A stretch of 64,000 bases of DNA from Cognataquiflexum rubidum (GTDB lineage: Bacteria > Bacteroidota > Bacteroidia > Cytophagales > Cyclobacteriaceae). The notes under the pieces are model-generated. The model had not been told where the DNA came from. It worked only from the letters and a program-made list of their open reading frames with translations, and made no database searches. Every line of letters begins with the position of its first letter. The stretch's first letter is position 1. A program made the position numbers and the translations under genes. Where the stretch lies: positions 116,713 to 180,712 of the forward strand of contig NZ_JAKZAL010000011.1 in the NCBI RefSeq assembly GCF_022538115.1, in the 5' to 3' direction. Of the stretch, positions 36,253-45,900 are shown one piece after another.

Positions 36253-36321
36253 AATGCTAGAATCATTAGATACAAATCTATGTGAATGCAGAATTTTGTA
36301 GGGTGATATAAAGTAGGTACA

Positions 36322-36341
36322 AACATGATTAATGTCATGTT
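36322..36341. promoter_or_regulatory. Crp/Fnr-type operator upstream of the UspA-like gene
   Basis: AACATGA-TTAATG-TCATGTT has perfect 7 bp arms and 6 bp spacing; its core ATGA-N6-TCAT equals that of the cbb3 site. It lies about 70 bp before the UspA-like start. A second inverted repeat, TGGTCA/TGACCA (36446-36468), lies further on, nearer the DUF1080 gene. No other element is evident between 36253 and 36524. Confidence 0.6.
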
Positions 36342-36524
36342 TTTGAATAAAAAGAGATTTTTAAAATGGTTTCCCTTGGAATAAAAATTGGAGTTAAAAG
36401 TGCGTGTTCTTTTTTATTTGATTGAAATACAATTACTTCATGTTCTGGTCAGACTTAATTTTTGACCAAAAAAGAGTAAACTTGGATTGATTTCTCCAAC
36501 ACTAATTTTCTCAAAATTAAAGCC

Positions 36525-37199
36525 ATGAAACATCTCCTGATAATCCCATTTCTGTTCCTCACCTTCAGTCTTTATTCTCAGTCAATTCCATTGTTTGATG
36601 GAAAATCCCTCGACGGTTGGTATATGGATGTCCCTGACTTGGAAAATGACAGCAGCATCAGAAAACCCTTCTTGGTCAGAGACGGCCTGCTCGTGAGCCT
36701 GGGAACGCCCAATGGGCATTTGCTTACCGACAAGGAATATGAAAATTACAGGTTGGAAGTTGAATACAGATTTGCAGGCGAGCCTGGTAACTGCGGGGTT
36801 TTGGTACATGCCTCGGGATCAAGAAATCTCTACAAGATGTTTCCCAAATCCATAGAAGTGCAGATGATGCATGAAAATGCAGGGGATTTTTGGTGTATTG
36901 TGGAAGACATCCAAGTTCCGGACATGGAAGCCCGCCGTGGCCCAAAGGAGAATTGGGGCATTACAGAAGGGAAAGGAAGACGCATCCTCAATCTGACTGA
37001 TGGTTCTGAAAAACCATTAGGAGAGTGGAACCAAATGGTCATCGAATGCCGTGCCGATACCATTACAGTTTGGCTCAATGGCGACCTGGTCAACAAAGGC
37101 TATGAAGCTACAGCCACCAAAGGAAAAATAGCGCTACAAGCTGAAGGGGCTGAAGTGGAATTTAGAAAAGTCGCATTGGAATCCCTTACTGATAAATAA
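36525..37199 (+). CDS. Secreted DUF1080 (3-keto-disaccharide hydrolase-type) protein
   Basis: A 224-residue secreted protein with signal peptide (about 1-18, LTFSLYSQ). The concanavalin-like fold of DUF1080 is marked by IPLFDGKSLDGWY near the start, YRLEVEYRFAGEPGNCGVLVH, and GKIALQAEGAEVEFRKVAL at the end. Members include hydrolases of 3-keto-glycosides and carbohydrate-binding relatives. Full length matches the family. No sugar-utilisation genes lie near, so the substrate is unknown. Confidence 0.85.
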   Translation: MKHLLIIPFLFLTFSLYSQSIPLFDGKSLDGWYMDVPDLENDSSIRKPFLVRDGLLVSLGTPNGHLLTDKEYENYRLEVEYRFAGEPGNCGVLVHASGSRNLYKMFPKSIEVQMMHENAGDFWCIVEDIQVPDMEARRGPKENWGITEGKGRRILNLTDGSEKPLGEWNQMVIECRADTITVWLNGDLVNKGYEATATKGKIALQAEGAEVEFRKVALESLTDK

Positions 37200-37303
37200 G
37201 TAAGGATTAAAACTTTTTTTGAAAATTTTAACTATATTAAATGCTCAAAATCAATTACATACCTCAATTTTATCCTTTGAGGTAAGGCTTGAATAGGTTA
37301 GCG

Positions 37304-38110
37304 ATGATTTACAAAAAATATCCCCCGGCCTTGGATTTGATGCCATACTTGGATTGTCTTTTTATCTGGGAAAGGGATTCCAGTGAACCACTCGTAGTGC
37401 AAAGTCCTCCCTCAGGTTTCAATGCATTGGTCTTCAATTACTCCGATCCTTATTGGGCATATCAAAATGAGACCCAAAAGGAAAAAGTCCCTATTGCCTT
37501 TGTATCAGGTCAATTTACAGCCAATTATCATCTTGAAGTCAATGGAAAAATCGGTATTATAGGGGTAGTACTGAAGGCTTCCTCCCTATATAATTTTTTT
37601 GGATTAAACATGGTATCATTGGTCAACAAACGATTGGACTTGTTGGATGCTCTGGGTGAAAACACCAATGGAATTTTTGACTCCGTAAAGAATGCTTCTA
37701 CGGCTGAGGAAAGAATCAAATTGATCCAAGATTTTTTACTCAGTCATCTGGAAGCGGCCCGGTCAAGGCAAAGCATCATTGACGACACCATTTCATTTAT
37801 CGACCAAAATAATGGGATGGTGACTATTGAAGAAGTGTTGGTAAAGTTTAAAATCAGCAGAAGGTATCTTGAAAAACGATTTCTTGAAAAGGTGGGGATT
37901 TCCCCAAAACTATATTCGCGGATCAAAAGGTTTGGAAATCTCTCCAATAAAGTGGCACACACCAATGAAATAGACTGGCAGGATCTGGTGTTTGAGAGTG
38001 GTTTTCATGATCAGTCCCATCTTGCCAAAGACTACAAAGCCTTTAATCAAATGAATCCCTCGGACTATCATCAAAAACACCGGGAACTCATCAGATTTAT
38101 AGACAAATAA
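37304..38110 (+). CDS. AraC-family transcriptional regulator
   Basis: A 268-residue regulator. The C-terminal third contains two helix-turn-helix motifs of the AraC type (FKISRRYLEKRFLEKVGISP and FESGFHDQSHLAKDYKAF), followed by MNPSDYH. The N-terminal half, with DLMPYLDCLFIWE, is a DUF6597-type cupin-like sensing part seen in many Bacteroidota AraC proteins. The start is taken at the ATG 37304; a TTG five codons earlier is possible. It may regulate the two SnoaL-like genes downstream. Confidence 0.88.
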   Translation: MIYKKYPPALDLMPYLDCLFIWERDSSEPLVVQSPPSGFNALVFNYSDPYWAYQNETQKEKVPIAFVSGQFTANYHLEVNGKIGIIGVVLKASSLYNFFGLNMVSLVNKRLDLLDALGENTNGIFDSVKNASTAEERIKLIQDFLLSHLEAARSRQSIIDDTISFIDQNNGMVTIEEVLVKFKISRRYLEKRFLEKVGISPKLYSRIKRFGNLSNKVAHTNEIDWQDLVFESGFHDQSHLAKDYKAFNQMNPSDYHQKHRELIRFIDK

Positions 38111-38243
38111 ATCCGTACGCATTTTTACAAGTAGAACGCCTCTTGGTTAGCTAATTTTGATCATAAATATTCAGAAAATGGAAAAATAATTCCTAAATCC
38201 TGAATCTCAAAAATCATTTTATCTTCATCAACTACTTGTCAAA

Positions 38244-38795
38244 ATGAAAACAGTAACATCAAAAATCAAAAGTAATTACGGAATCCTGATTTTGGGAATC
38301 CTGATTTATGGATCAATTACGGGCTGTGAACCCAACCAAGCAAAACCTGACCATTCCAAATTCGAAGAAGAAATTAACTACGAAAAAGAAAAATACGCCA
38401 TTCTGCAGGTGATTGAAAATGAATCAAAAGCCTTTTGGAACAAGGATTTTGAAGAATTCTCATCCTATTGGGCACATGAAGATTATATCAGGACTCTGGG
38501 TTGGTGGGAAGCAGGAGGCGTAACCGTGGTGGAAGGATGGGAGGAAAGAGGGCGGCGTACCAAAAGTCATATGGATGACAGCCCAGAGGCCAATGCCACA
38601 GCTACAAAAGTCAAAAGGGAAAACATCAACCTGAGGATATATAAAGATGTGGCATGGATGACCTTCGACCAATATGGTGAGGATACGGGAGACCCTACCA
38701 TGGATATGCCTGGATTGAGTAGGGAAACAAGGATTTTGGAAAAGCACAACGGCCAATGGAAAATTGTCTATGTCGGATGGTTGTTGGAAGGTTAA
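38244..38795 (+). CDS. SnoaL/NTF2-like lipoprotein
   Basis: A 183-residue protein with a lipoprotein signal (ILILGILIYGSITGC, lipobox Cys about 28). The mature part has the cone-shaped NTF2-like fold pattern of DUF4440 proteins: AILQVIENESKAFWNKDFEEF, SYWAHEDYI and a final GQWKIVYVGWLL strand. It is anchored in the envelope. NTF2-like proteins bind small molecules or act as enzymes, so the function cannot be stated. It is followed by another small protein with the same type of fold. Confidence 0.7.
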   Translation: MKTVTSKIKSNYGILILGILIYGSITGCEPNQAKPDHSKFEEEINYEKEKYAILQVIENESKAFWNKDFEEFSSYWAHEDYIRTLGWWEAGGVTVVEGWEERGRRTKSHMDDSPEANATATKVKRENINLRIYKDVAWMTFDQYGEDTGDPTMDMPGLSRETRILEKHNGQWKIVYVGWLLEG

Positions 38796-38848
38796 TTCAG
38801 CAATAAACCTAAAAAAACACAAAAACCTCAACCACAATTATACATGTT

Positions 38849-39301
38849 ATGAAAACACTGTCAAAATCAATTAAAGAAAACCAAGACATCTCGTTCAAAA
38901 AAGGAATCAGTCTTGAATTTTTTTCGGCTTATCAGGATATAGAATTAGAACGAATGATGGGTCTATGCGATCCTGAAGGCACTGTATCATTTGTTCCATT
39001 GGGAAACGATTTCATAGGCAAAATCCATGAAATTGGTAAAGGAGTTTGGGCGGCTTTGTTGGACTCATTTCCAGATCTGGACAATACTGTAATCGAACAG
39101 GAATATGAAGAATCCCAAAATGCTGTCTTCTGTAAAGTTGAAATTTTCGGCACTCAGGAGAAAGATTTTGCGGGATTACCTGCAAAAGGAAAACCCTTTA
39201 GGTCAGAACATATTTTTATCTTCAAGTTTACGGAAGAAGATAAAATCATGGATATTCAAATAGATTGGGACCATGAAAGTTTTGTGAGGCAGTTATCGTG
39301 A
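38849..39301 (+). CDS. SnoaL-like (polyketide cyclase-type) protein
   Basis: A 150-residue cytoplasmic protein with SnoaL-like features: LEFFSAYQDIELERMMGLCDPEG at the start, GKGVWAALLDSFPDLDNTV in the middle and FRSEHIFIFKFTEEDKIMDIQIDWDH at the end (quoted in parts). SnoaL-like proteins include ester cyclases and many of unknown role. It lies 53 bp after the lipoprotein gene and may be cotranscribed with it. Confidence 0.7.
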   Translation: MKTLSKSIKENQDISFKKGISLEFFSAYQDIELERMMGLCDPEGTVSFVPLGNDFIGKIHEIGKGVWAALLDSFPDLDNTVIEQEYEESQNAVFCKVEIFGTQEKDFAGLPAKGKPFRSEHIFIFKFTEEDKIMDIQIDWDHESFVRQLS

Positions 39302-39327
39302 ATGTAAAGAAAGAAAAATTTTAGCTT

Positions 39328-42300
39328 TTAAAACAAAGCCGTCACTTGCATCCTGCCTATATGGACCAACCGGTCCAATCCCTGAGAATTTCTGCCTTCG
39401 TAGACCACATTCATCTGAAGTCCCTCTCCTATTTTTTGAAGCCAATTGAATGTCCAAGTCAGGTTGTTGCCGGGGGTCAGGGCTTGAAGCATTTCGTATC
39501 CTGCGGGTGAATTTGGCTGACCGTTGTATTCGATAAAGGTGTACTTGAAATTGGCATTGATCGTGGTTTTGATCGCCTTGGCAAACCGGAAATCCAGCCC
39601 CACCTGGTGGATGTTGGATCTTTCATTGATTTCCTGATTGGCAAGGTTATGCTTGTCCTGATATTGGTAAATAATGGTAGAACGGAAAAGGCTGCTAGGC
39701 TGCCATGCAAGTTCGGGACCGATTCCATATTGGTCGATGAAATAGTTTCTGTTGCTGAGAAAATCCGAATTGGCAATCCTTTTCCCGGTTTGTGCCAATA
39801 TCCTGAGGTTCAAAACCGGACTGAAATTATAGCGTGTATTCAGTCTCCAGTCTTTTTGGATCAGGTCATCAAATCCCCCTGAAAGCAATTGTTTGTTTTG
39901 GTTGTCAAAAAGGGACAAATCAAACCCATACTTGGCCGAGGATCGGTTGAAGAAAAAAGAGGAACGGATGACCTGCCTGACAGAAATCAAATCCTCCGGC
40001 GCAAAACCTCCCACAAAAGGGTTGACCCGATCCCAAAACTCATTGGAAGTGATTTTCTTTTCTATGCTTAAGCTGGTGGTATTTGAAAATTTTTGCAGGA
40101 ATTGGAGCAATCCGCCTGAAGTTCTCCAGGTGTCCGGAAACTTAGCATTGAGGCGGTAGTTGAAAATCGTCGTATAGGCCTGCACAAACTCGGTTGTCGG
40201 AACAAAGACTTTGATGAAACTCTTTTCCTCAGGATTGACGGCGATGTAGAATTCATTCAACTGTTGGATTCCGTCATTGTTATCATCCCTCCATGCATGG
40301 GTGCCCTCCCCTGTCGGTACAGGAAGAAATATAAATTCCCTTCTAAACTCCCGTCCATTTCCGATGGCATAACTCAGTTCGTTCCTCACATTTCCTTTTG
40401 CCAATGTTCCCATGTAATCGAGTTTACTAAGGACCGTAGTCTCTTTTTCCTGATCTAACCTGAGGAATTCCAATTCCCGATAAGTAAAAGTTGCTGTCAG
40501 GTCATGGACTCCAAATCTTCTTTTCAACCCAAACATCGTCTGAAAAGCCTCTGTGTCGGGAGTAATGATTCCGTCGACAGGGAATTTATCTTCCCGGATT
40601 GAGGCATTGACAAAGAAAGAGAAAGGCAGCGTATCATTGGATTTAAGATAAACAAGATGTTCCAAAAAATTCATCGCTGTACTCACTACGGAATCTTTTT
40701 CGATGTCAAGGACTGCATTCCTGTCCACCATAATCCTATATCCCGGAACCAAAACTTTGGAGCGATAATGGACATCACCGGTATACCGTAGCCATTCGGA
40801 ATTGAGATCCCTGACATTGGAATTCAACAGGAAAAAATTGTTTTTGATAAAAAAGCGCTTTCCTAACTGTTGGTCCCACCTGGCAAGGTGCTGGGTTCCA
40901 TTCAGAATCTGACCCCGGTTTCTAAAGTTGAAGCGATAGCTGAAGGCATTGTTGATATCCTTATTCATCTCAATTTGGGTGTTGAAAATCCGCTCATGCC
41001 CGGACTCAAGCACATCTTCAGGTTTCAAACTCCAATCCCGGTCAAATTCAATATACCTCAACCGGTCAATGAAACTGAAATTGGCTGAGTTATATTCGTA
41101 TTCTGCCAATGCCCGGAACCTATAGCCTTTAAAACCTTCCAAAATCCTGTTTTCTGAAGCTATTCCGGATTTGACACCGAAGCCCCGATTGGTTTCATTG
41201 TCGATGTCGGAAAAGAGATTTTGATCTGAATTTGAGAAGGCCACCTCGGTGTAGACCTGCTCGTAGGCATTCAGTTTCACCCTTGTTCCGGTGGTGAACA
41301 TCTGCTTTTTATTGGGTGCAGGAAGCTGCGATAATATTGAAAAATTCCCTTGTGATATTCCGCCAACTTTTGGTACAAAAGCAAAAACAGGTCCATTGGA
41401 CAATTGGCTTTGTCTGATATAGTCTCCGTCACCCTGCCTGACTTCCGTAAATGAAACCGCATAAAATGCAAGCTCAGGATCATTGGAGTATTCAAAATAT
41501 TCTATTGAATTGCCTTGGTCATCTGTGTCAAGTACTTTTTTGTACAAAATCCTATTGGGATCAAAAGCCACACTGTCCACCCTCGGTACAGAAGCTGATT
41601 CGAGGTCATTGCCAACAGAAGCAAGAAGTGATTTGTCTTCATCTGACAAATCGAAAAAAAGCGGTCTGTTCCTATTGTCTTGTTCCCTGTAGAGATTCAT
41701 GTAAAATGAAACCCGGTCCGATTCCTGAATATGGTTTGCCGTCAAGATGGAGCGGGAATAATTGCGCTCAGCGTATTCGAAGTCTATTCTGATTCTAGTG
41801 TATTGGGTAATGAGTACTTTTGGTGTAAAAGTGATTTCGCCCTGATTGTAATCGATGACATAATCATAATTGAATCCCCTTTGGAGCTGCACCCCGTCCA
41901 AAAATACCCTCTCTGAATTGGCCATGATGATGACGAATTTTTCATTCTGAGGACCGGGAATCCGGTAAGGCCCGAGAGTTCCTTCAGAGACTTCCAATAA
42001 GATGGACGCAAACTTTCCTTTGGCAACCGAGGCTGCCGCTTGGGTAGACGCGACCCACTTGTCCCCCAACCTGTAATTGGTCGTGAATTGGGCTCCCTGC
42101 ACGTTCTTATAATACCTCAAAAACTCTGATTTTCGCTGCTGCAATACCACATCGCCCGCTGACAAGCTGAATTTATCGTTGTACAGCTCGACAAGGATAT
42201 TGTCAAAATCCTGAACCTGTTGCGTATTTCCCTCCGGCTGAAAAGGCACATTCTGATCGGTAATACTTGCCCTGATATTCAGGTTTTCGGTCAGCTGCCC

Positions 42301-42816
42301 GGTCATCTGAAGGTTCAATGAGGAATTGACAAAGAGATTTTGGGTATTGCCAAAAGATATTCCACGGGTAAGGTTTCCGGATTTGTTGAGGTTGGTGCTT
42401 GGAAACAATTCCTCCCGAAAATCAAAAGTAGGAGCTGCCTGGACCCGGTTGTTTCGGAACATGGCAGTCGAATCATAATCAGCGAGGAGCGTTCTTTTGG
42501 CTGAGGTCTGGTTCAAAGCGTAAGGAAATGTCCTGTAACAAACCAAAAGAGAATCGGCTTTATCTTCAGGTTGGAACTGGATTTTCAGGTTTCCGGTATT
42601 GAGGTCATATGTGAATGGATAAAGTTTCTCTGCATTGTCCTTAACAGTGATACTCTCTTCCAAAACGCTTAAAGAATCAAGCAAAAAAGGCTTAGTCGCG
42701 TGTTCAGCAGGTATCCATTTGCAGACAGATTTTTGGGCAAAAACGCTGGTACAAAATCCTAAATTCACAATTAGAATTAAGACAAAATACCCTACCCGAA
42801 TCATACTGTTATGCAT
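39328..42816 (-). CDS. Very large outer-membrane beta-barrel protein
   Basis: A 1162-residue protein with signal peptide (about 1-28, LGFCTSVFAQ). The first 350 residues are beta-rich and probably periplasmic or plug-like, with RVFLDGVQLQRGFNYDYVID and YNQGEITFTPKVLITQ. The remaining 800 residues show alternating hydrophobic/polar strands with many aromatic ends, typical of a barrel of 30 or more strands, and an ending strand MQVTALF. It is not a TonB-dependent receptor (no TonB box or plug motif). It resembles uncharacterised Bacteroidota proteins, and remote likeness to the type 9 secretion barrel SprA is possible. Single-gene unit. Confidence 0.6.
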   Translation of the reverse strand: MHNSMIRVGYFVLILIVNLGFCTSVFAQKSVCKWIPAEHATKPFLLDSLSVLEESITVKDNAEKLYPFTYDLNTGNLKIQFQPEDKADSLLVCYRTFPYALNQTSAKRTLLADYDSTAMFRNNRVQAAPTFDFREELFPSTNLNKSGNLTRGISFGNTQNLFVNSSLNLQMTGQLTENLNIRASITDQNVPFQPEGNTQQVQDFDNILVELYNDKFSLSAGDVVLQQRKSEFLRYYKNVQGAQFTTNYRLGDKWVASTQAAASVAKGKFASILLEVSEGTLGPYRIPGPQNEKFVIIMANSERVFLDGVQLQRGFNYDYVIDYNQGEITFTPKVLITQYTRIRIDFEYAERNYSRSILTANHIQESDRVSFYMNLYREQDNRNRPLFFDLSDEDKSLLASVGNDLESASVPRVDSVAFDPNRILYKKVLDTDDQGNSIEYFEYSNDPELAFYAVSFTEVRQGDGDYIRQSQLSNGPVFAFVPKVGGISQGNFSILSQLPAPNKKQMFTTGTRVKLNAYEQVYTEVAFSNSDQNLFSDIDNETNRGFGVKSGIASENRILEGFKGYRFRALAEYEYNSANFSFIDRLRYIEFDRDWSLKPEDVLESGHERIFNTQIEMNKDINNAFSYRFNFRNRGQILNGTQHLARWDQQLGKRFFIKNNFFLLNSNVRDLNSEWLRYTGDVHYRSKVLVPGYRIMVDRNAVLDIEKDSVVSTAMNFLEHLVYLKSNDTLPFSFFVNASIREDKFPVDGIITPDTEAFQTMFGLKRRFGVHDLTATFTYRELEFLRLDQEKETTVLSKLDYMGTLAKGNVRNELSYAIGNGREFRREFIFLPVPTGEGTHAWRDDNNDGIQQLNEFYIAVNPEEKSFIKVFVPTTEFVQAYTTIFNYRLNAKFPDTWRTSGGLLQFLQKFSNTTSLSIEKKITSNEFWDRVNPFVGGFAPEDLISVRQVIRSSFFFNRSSAKYGFDLSLFDNQNKQLLSGGFDDLIQKDWRLNTRYNFSPVLNLRILAQTGKRIANSDFLSNRNYFIDQYGIGPELAWQPSSLFRSTIIYQYQDKHNLANQEINERSNIHQVGLDFRFAKAIKTTINANFKYTFIEYNGQPNSPAGYEMLQALTPGNNLTWTFNWLQKIGEGLQMNVVYEGRNSQGLDRLVHIGRMQVTALF

Positions 42817-42936
42817 ATATCCTTGCTAAGGTAATATTTTCAACAAAAACATGGATAACTCTCAGATTAAAAGCATTTTCTAAGATTCAAAAACAAAAAA
42901 TCCATCTAAAAACGGAAATGAAACAATGGAATGTAC

Positions 42937-45900
42937 TTATACTACGGGTATTTCTTCGACCAAATCAAAGGAGAGAAAAAAGGAAGTTCCTTTACCTTCT
43001 TCAGTTTCAAACCAGATTTTCCCACCTTCTGTTTCCACCCCTCTTTTGGCAATCGCGAGGCCCAACCCTGAGCCTTCGGATTTGGTACTAAAATTTGGCA
43101 TGAAAATCTTGTCGCGTAATTCTTTTGGAATTCCTTTGCCGTTATCCTTTATTTCCAAAACCACTTGGTGTTCTATTACCCTGAGAAAAACGAGGATGAT
43201 GGATTTCCTTTGGGGTTCGGTCGCCTGAAATCCATTGATGATCAAATTGGCAATAATCCTTCCAAACAGCTGCTTATCCCCCATCACCATAAGGTGACCT
43301 TCATCGGTTAGGTCTCCAAATATTATTTTTTCGTTTTCCCTGTTTTTGAACAACTCCAAAGTACCCAATACCACTTTCTTGAAATCCATAAGTTCCTTCT
43401 TTGGCTTCGGCATTTTGGCAAAACTTGAAAAAGAAGTGGCAATATCACTCAGGGTATCGACCTGATGGATCAAGGTCTCCAATGGTTGTTTGAGTTTTTT
43501 GGGATCGTCGAGCTTTCCTTCAGACTGCAACCTCAGCAGGTGCTGCAGGGTAAGTTTCATTGGGGTGAGCGGATTTTTGATTTCGTGGGCCACCTGTTTG
43601 GCCATTTCTCTCCAGGCAGATTCCTTTTCAGAATTGGCAAGATCCTTTTTACTCGCTTCGAGTTTGAAGAGCATGTTGTTGTATTCGTTTACAAGTAAGC
43701 CAATCTCGTCATTGGTCGGCCAATACATGGGCTCATTATTCTCTAAGCCTGTCACTTTCAATTTTTGGGTGAGGAGTTTGAAAGGAAAAGTAAGGTTTTT
43801 GGACACAAAATAAGAGATGAACAAAAACATCACCAACACTAAAACGAAGATGTTGATGATATTACTCAATACGTCTGCGATCAATAAATCCAACTCCGTC
43901 TCGGATTCAAAAAATGGAACTGCTACTATGGCTTGGACTTCTTGCCCGTCTTTTGATCTGATGGCAGAATACACGGATTTGAAAGTAAGGTTGCCGATTT
44001 TTTCTTCCAACAAGACAAGGTTGTTTTGACCCTCCACCAATTCGACAATGGCATTGGGATTGATATAATTGGTCAGTACCTTTTTGTCAAAAATGTTTGG
44101 CTGAGATGTACTCACCAGGATTCCTTCCTTGCTGTACAGGTTGATATCGGTATTGGCATTGCCCGAAAGGTTATTCATCGTCTCCAAAAGTTCGTCCTTT
44201 TCCAGTATCCCGCTATTTCTTTTTTCAATTATTGGAGAAAGATTGTCAGTTACCAAAGATGTTTTTTGCAGGTATTGCCTGTGGAGTTCTTCCTGATAAG
44301 AGCTTGTAAACAAGCCAATAATGATAAGACTGATAATAAGAATAGGGAAGAAAAAAGCAAAATTCAGGTAAAGCTGGAGTTTGGTAGCATAATTGAATCT
44401 AAATGACCCAATCCTTTTGGAAAAAGCACCAAGGATCAAGATCAAAAGAGTAAACATGATAAAGCCCAAAAAAAACAGCGAAATATCTGCAAGGATATAG
44501 TAAATCGGGTAGACCGGTGAAGAGACGACGATTACTTTATCATGTTCCTTGACTCCCACGTGGTGAAATTTCCCTTTGTAAATCCCCGAGGTAAATAAAA
44601 TATTTTGTTTGAGAAGTTGTTCCATGCCGGCTGCCCGGTAATTGAAAAGGCCAACACCATATTTCAGATTCCCTTCCTCATATACTGCATAGTCAAACTT
44701 TTTATCGTTCATACCTGCCATATATTTTTCATCAATCAGCAACTTGGGAAACACCGACCCCGGAACTATCCGCAGCTGCCGGAGCTCTAAAAATACCGTC
44801 CCGATCAATGCATCATCTTTGTACATCGGGATAAAAGCGAAGTATTGGTTGCCATCGCCTTCAGTCCCTTTATGGATAAAATAAAGATCCCTGACAGAAG
44901 TGGAATAGTCACTTTTCACAAATTGCATTTCAATTTCAGAAAGGGTTTGCGAATTATACCTGTCTAAAATATTCTCCCCGAAATAATTGAAAACTTTGAC
45001 CTTGAGGACATACTGATCAAAATAATTGTTCATGTGGATTTTTCTGATCTTTTGTTCGATAGGATCCTTCCTCATCAGGGGATCAATCATCGAATTTTTG
45101 ATGAAAAAATCATTGCTTATTCTCTCCATGATATCCGAGAGAAAAAACTCCGCAAGAATATCATTTTCGACCAGCATTTCCGTCCCAAAACTTGCTTTGG
45201 ATTTAAAATTCCGGTCAAGGTAAACTTGATGGGACGCTACTCCGGTAATGATGGCAGCAATCAAACACCCAAAGAAAAAAGTCAAAAATGTATTCAACCC
45301 GATTGTAAAGATGTATTTGTATAAATTGAAGTTGATGACAGCTATCAGAAAGAGAAAGTGGGCCAAAAAAGCCACCATCCAAATCCAGTTGAAATATGCC
45401 AAAACAGCAACAATGGGAATTGAAATGTAAATGATGAGAGAAAGCGCCTTTGTGTTGGTTAAAGAACTTTTATAAAAAACCAACTCCAAAGCCAATACCG
45501 TAAACATAAAATAAACAGCCCCGCCAAGAAACACAATCGACAGACTGACGATTTTGAACCAGTCCAAAGAAGGTAGACTTAAGATATTGAGGTCCCATTG
45601 GGAATTGCTCAAAATATCAATGTACAAGGCATAGAACAAAACCAGAAAAAAAGTGGAGAAAAAATAGGCTATTATGAGGAAACCCTTGCTGTTTTTTTTG
45701 ATTCTCTTTTTGCTAAGCCAATTTTTGAATTCTTTGCTTGCAATAATCCTGAGAACCATGGTCAGGAGCACTGCCAGACAAGTGATATTGAGAAAGAGAT
45801 CCCCCAAACTTGGATTGAACCAAGAAGACGCATATCCCGAGGGATCAAAAAGTCTGTAATCAAAATAATCTTTTGGAAACCTAAAAACCAACATCAAAGC

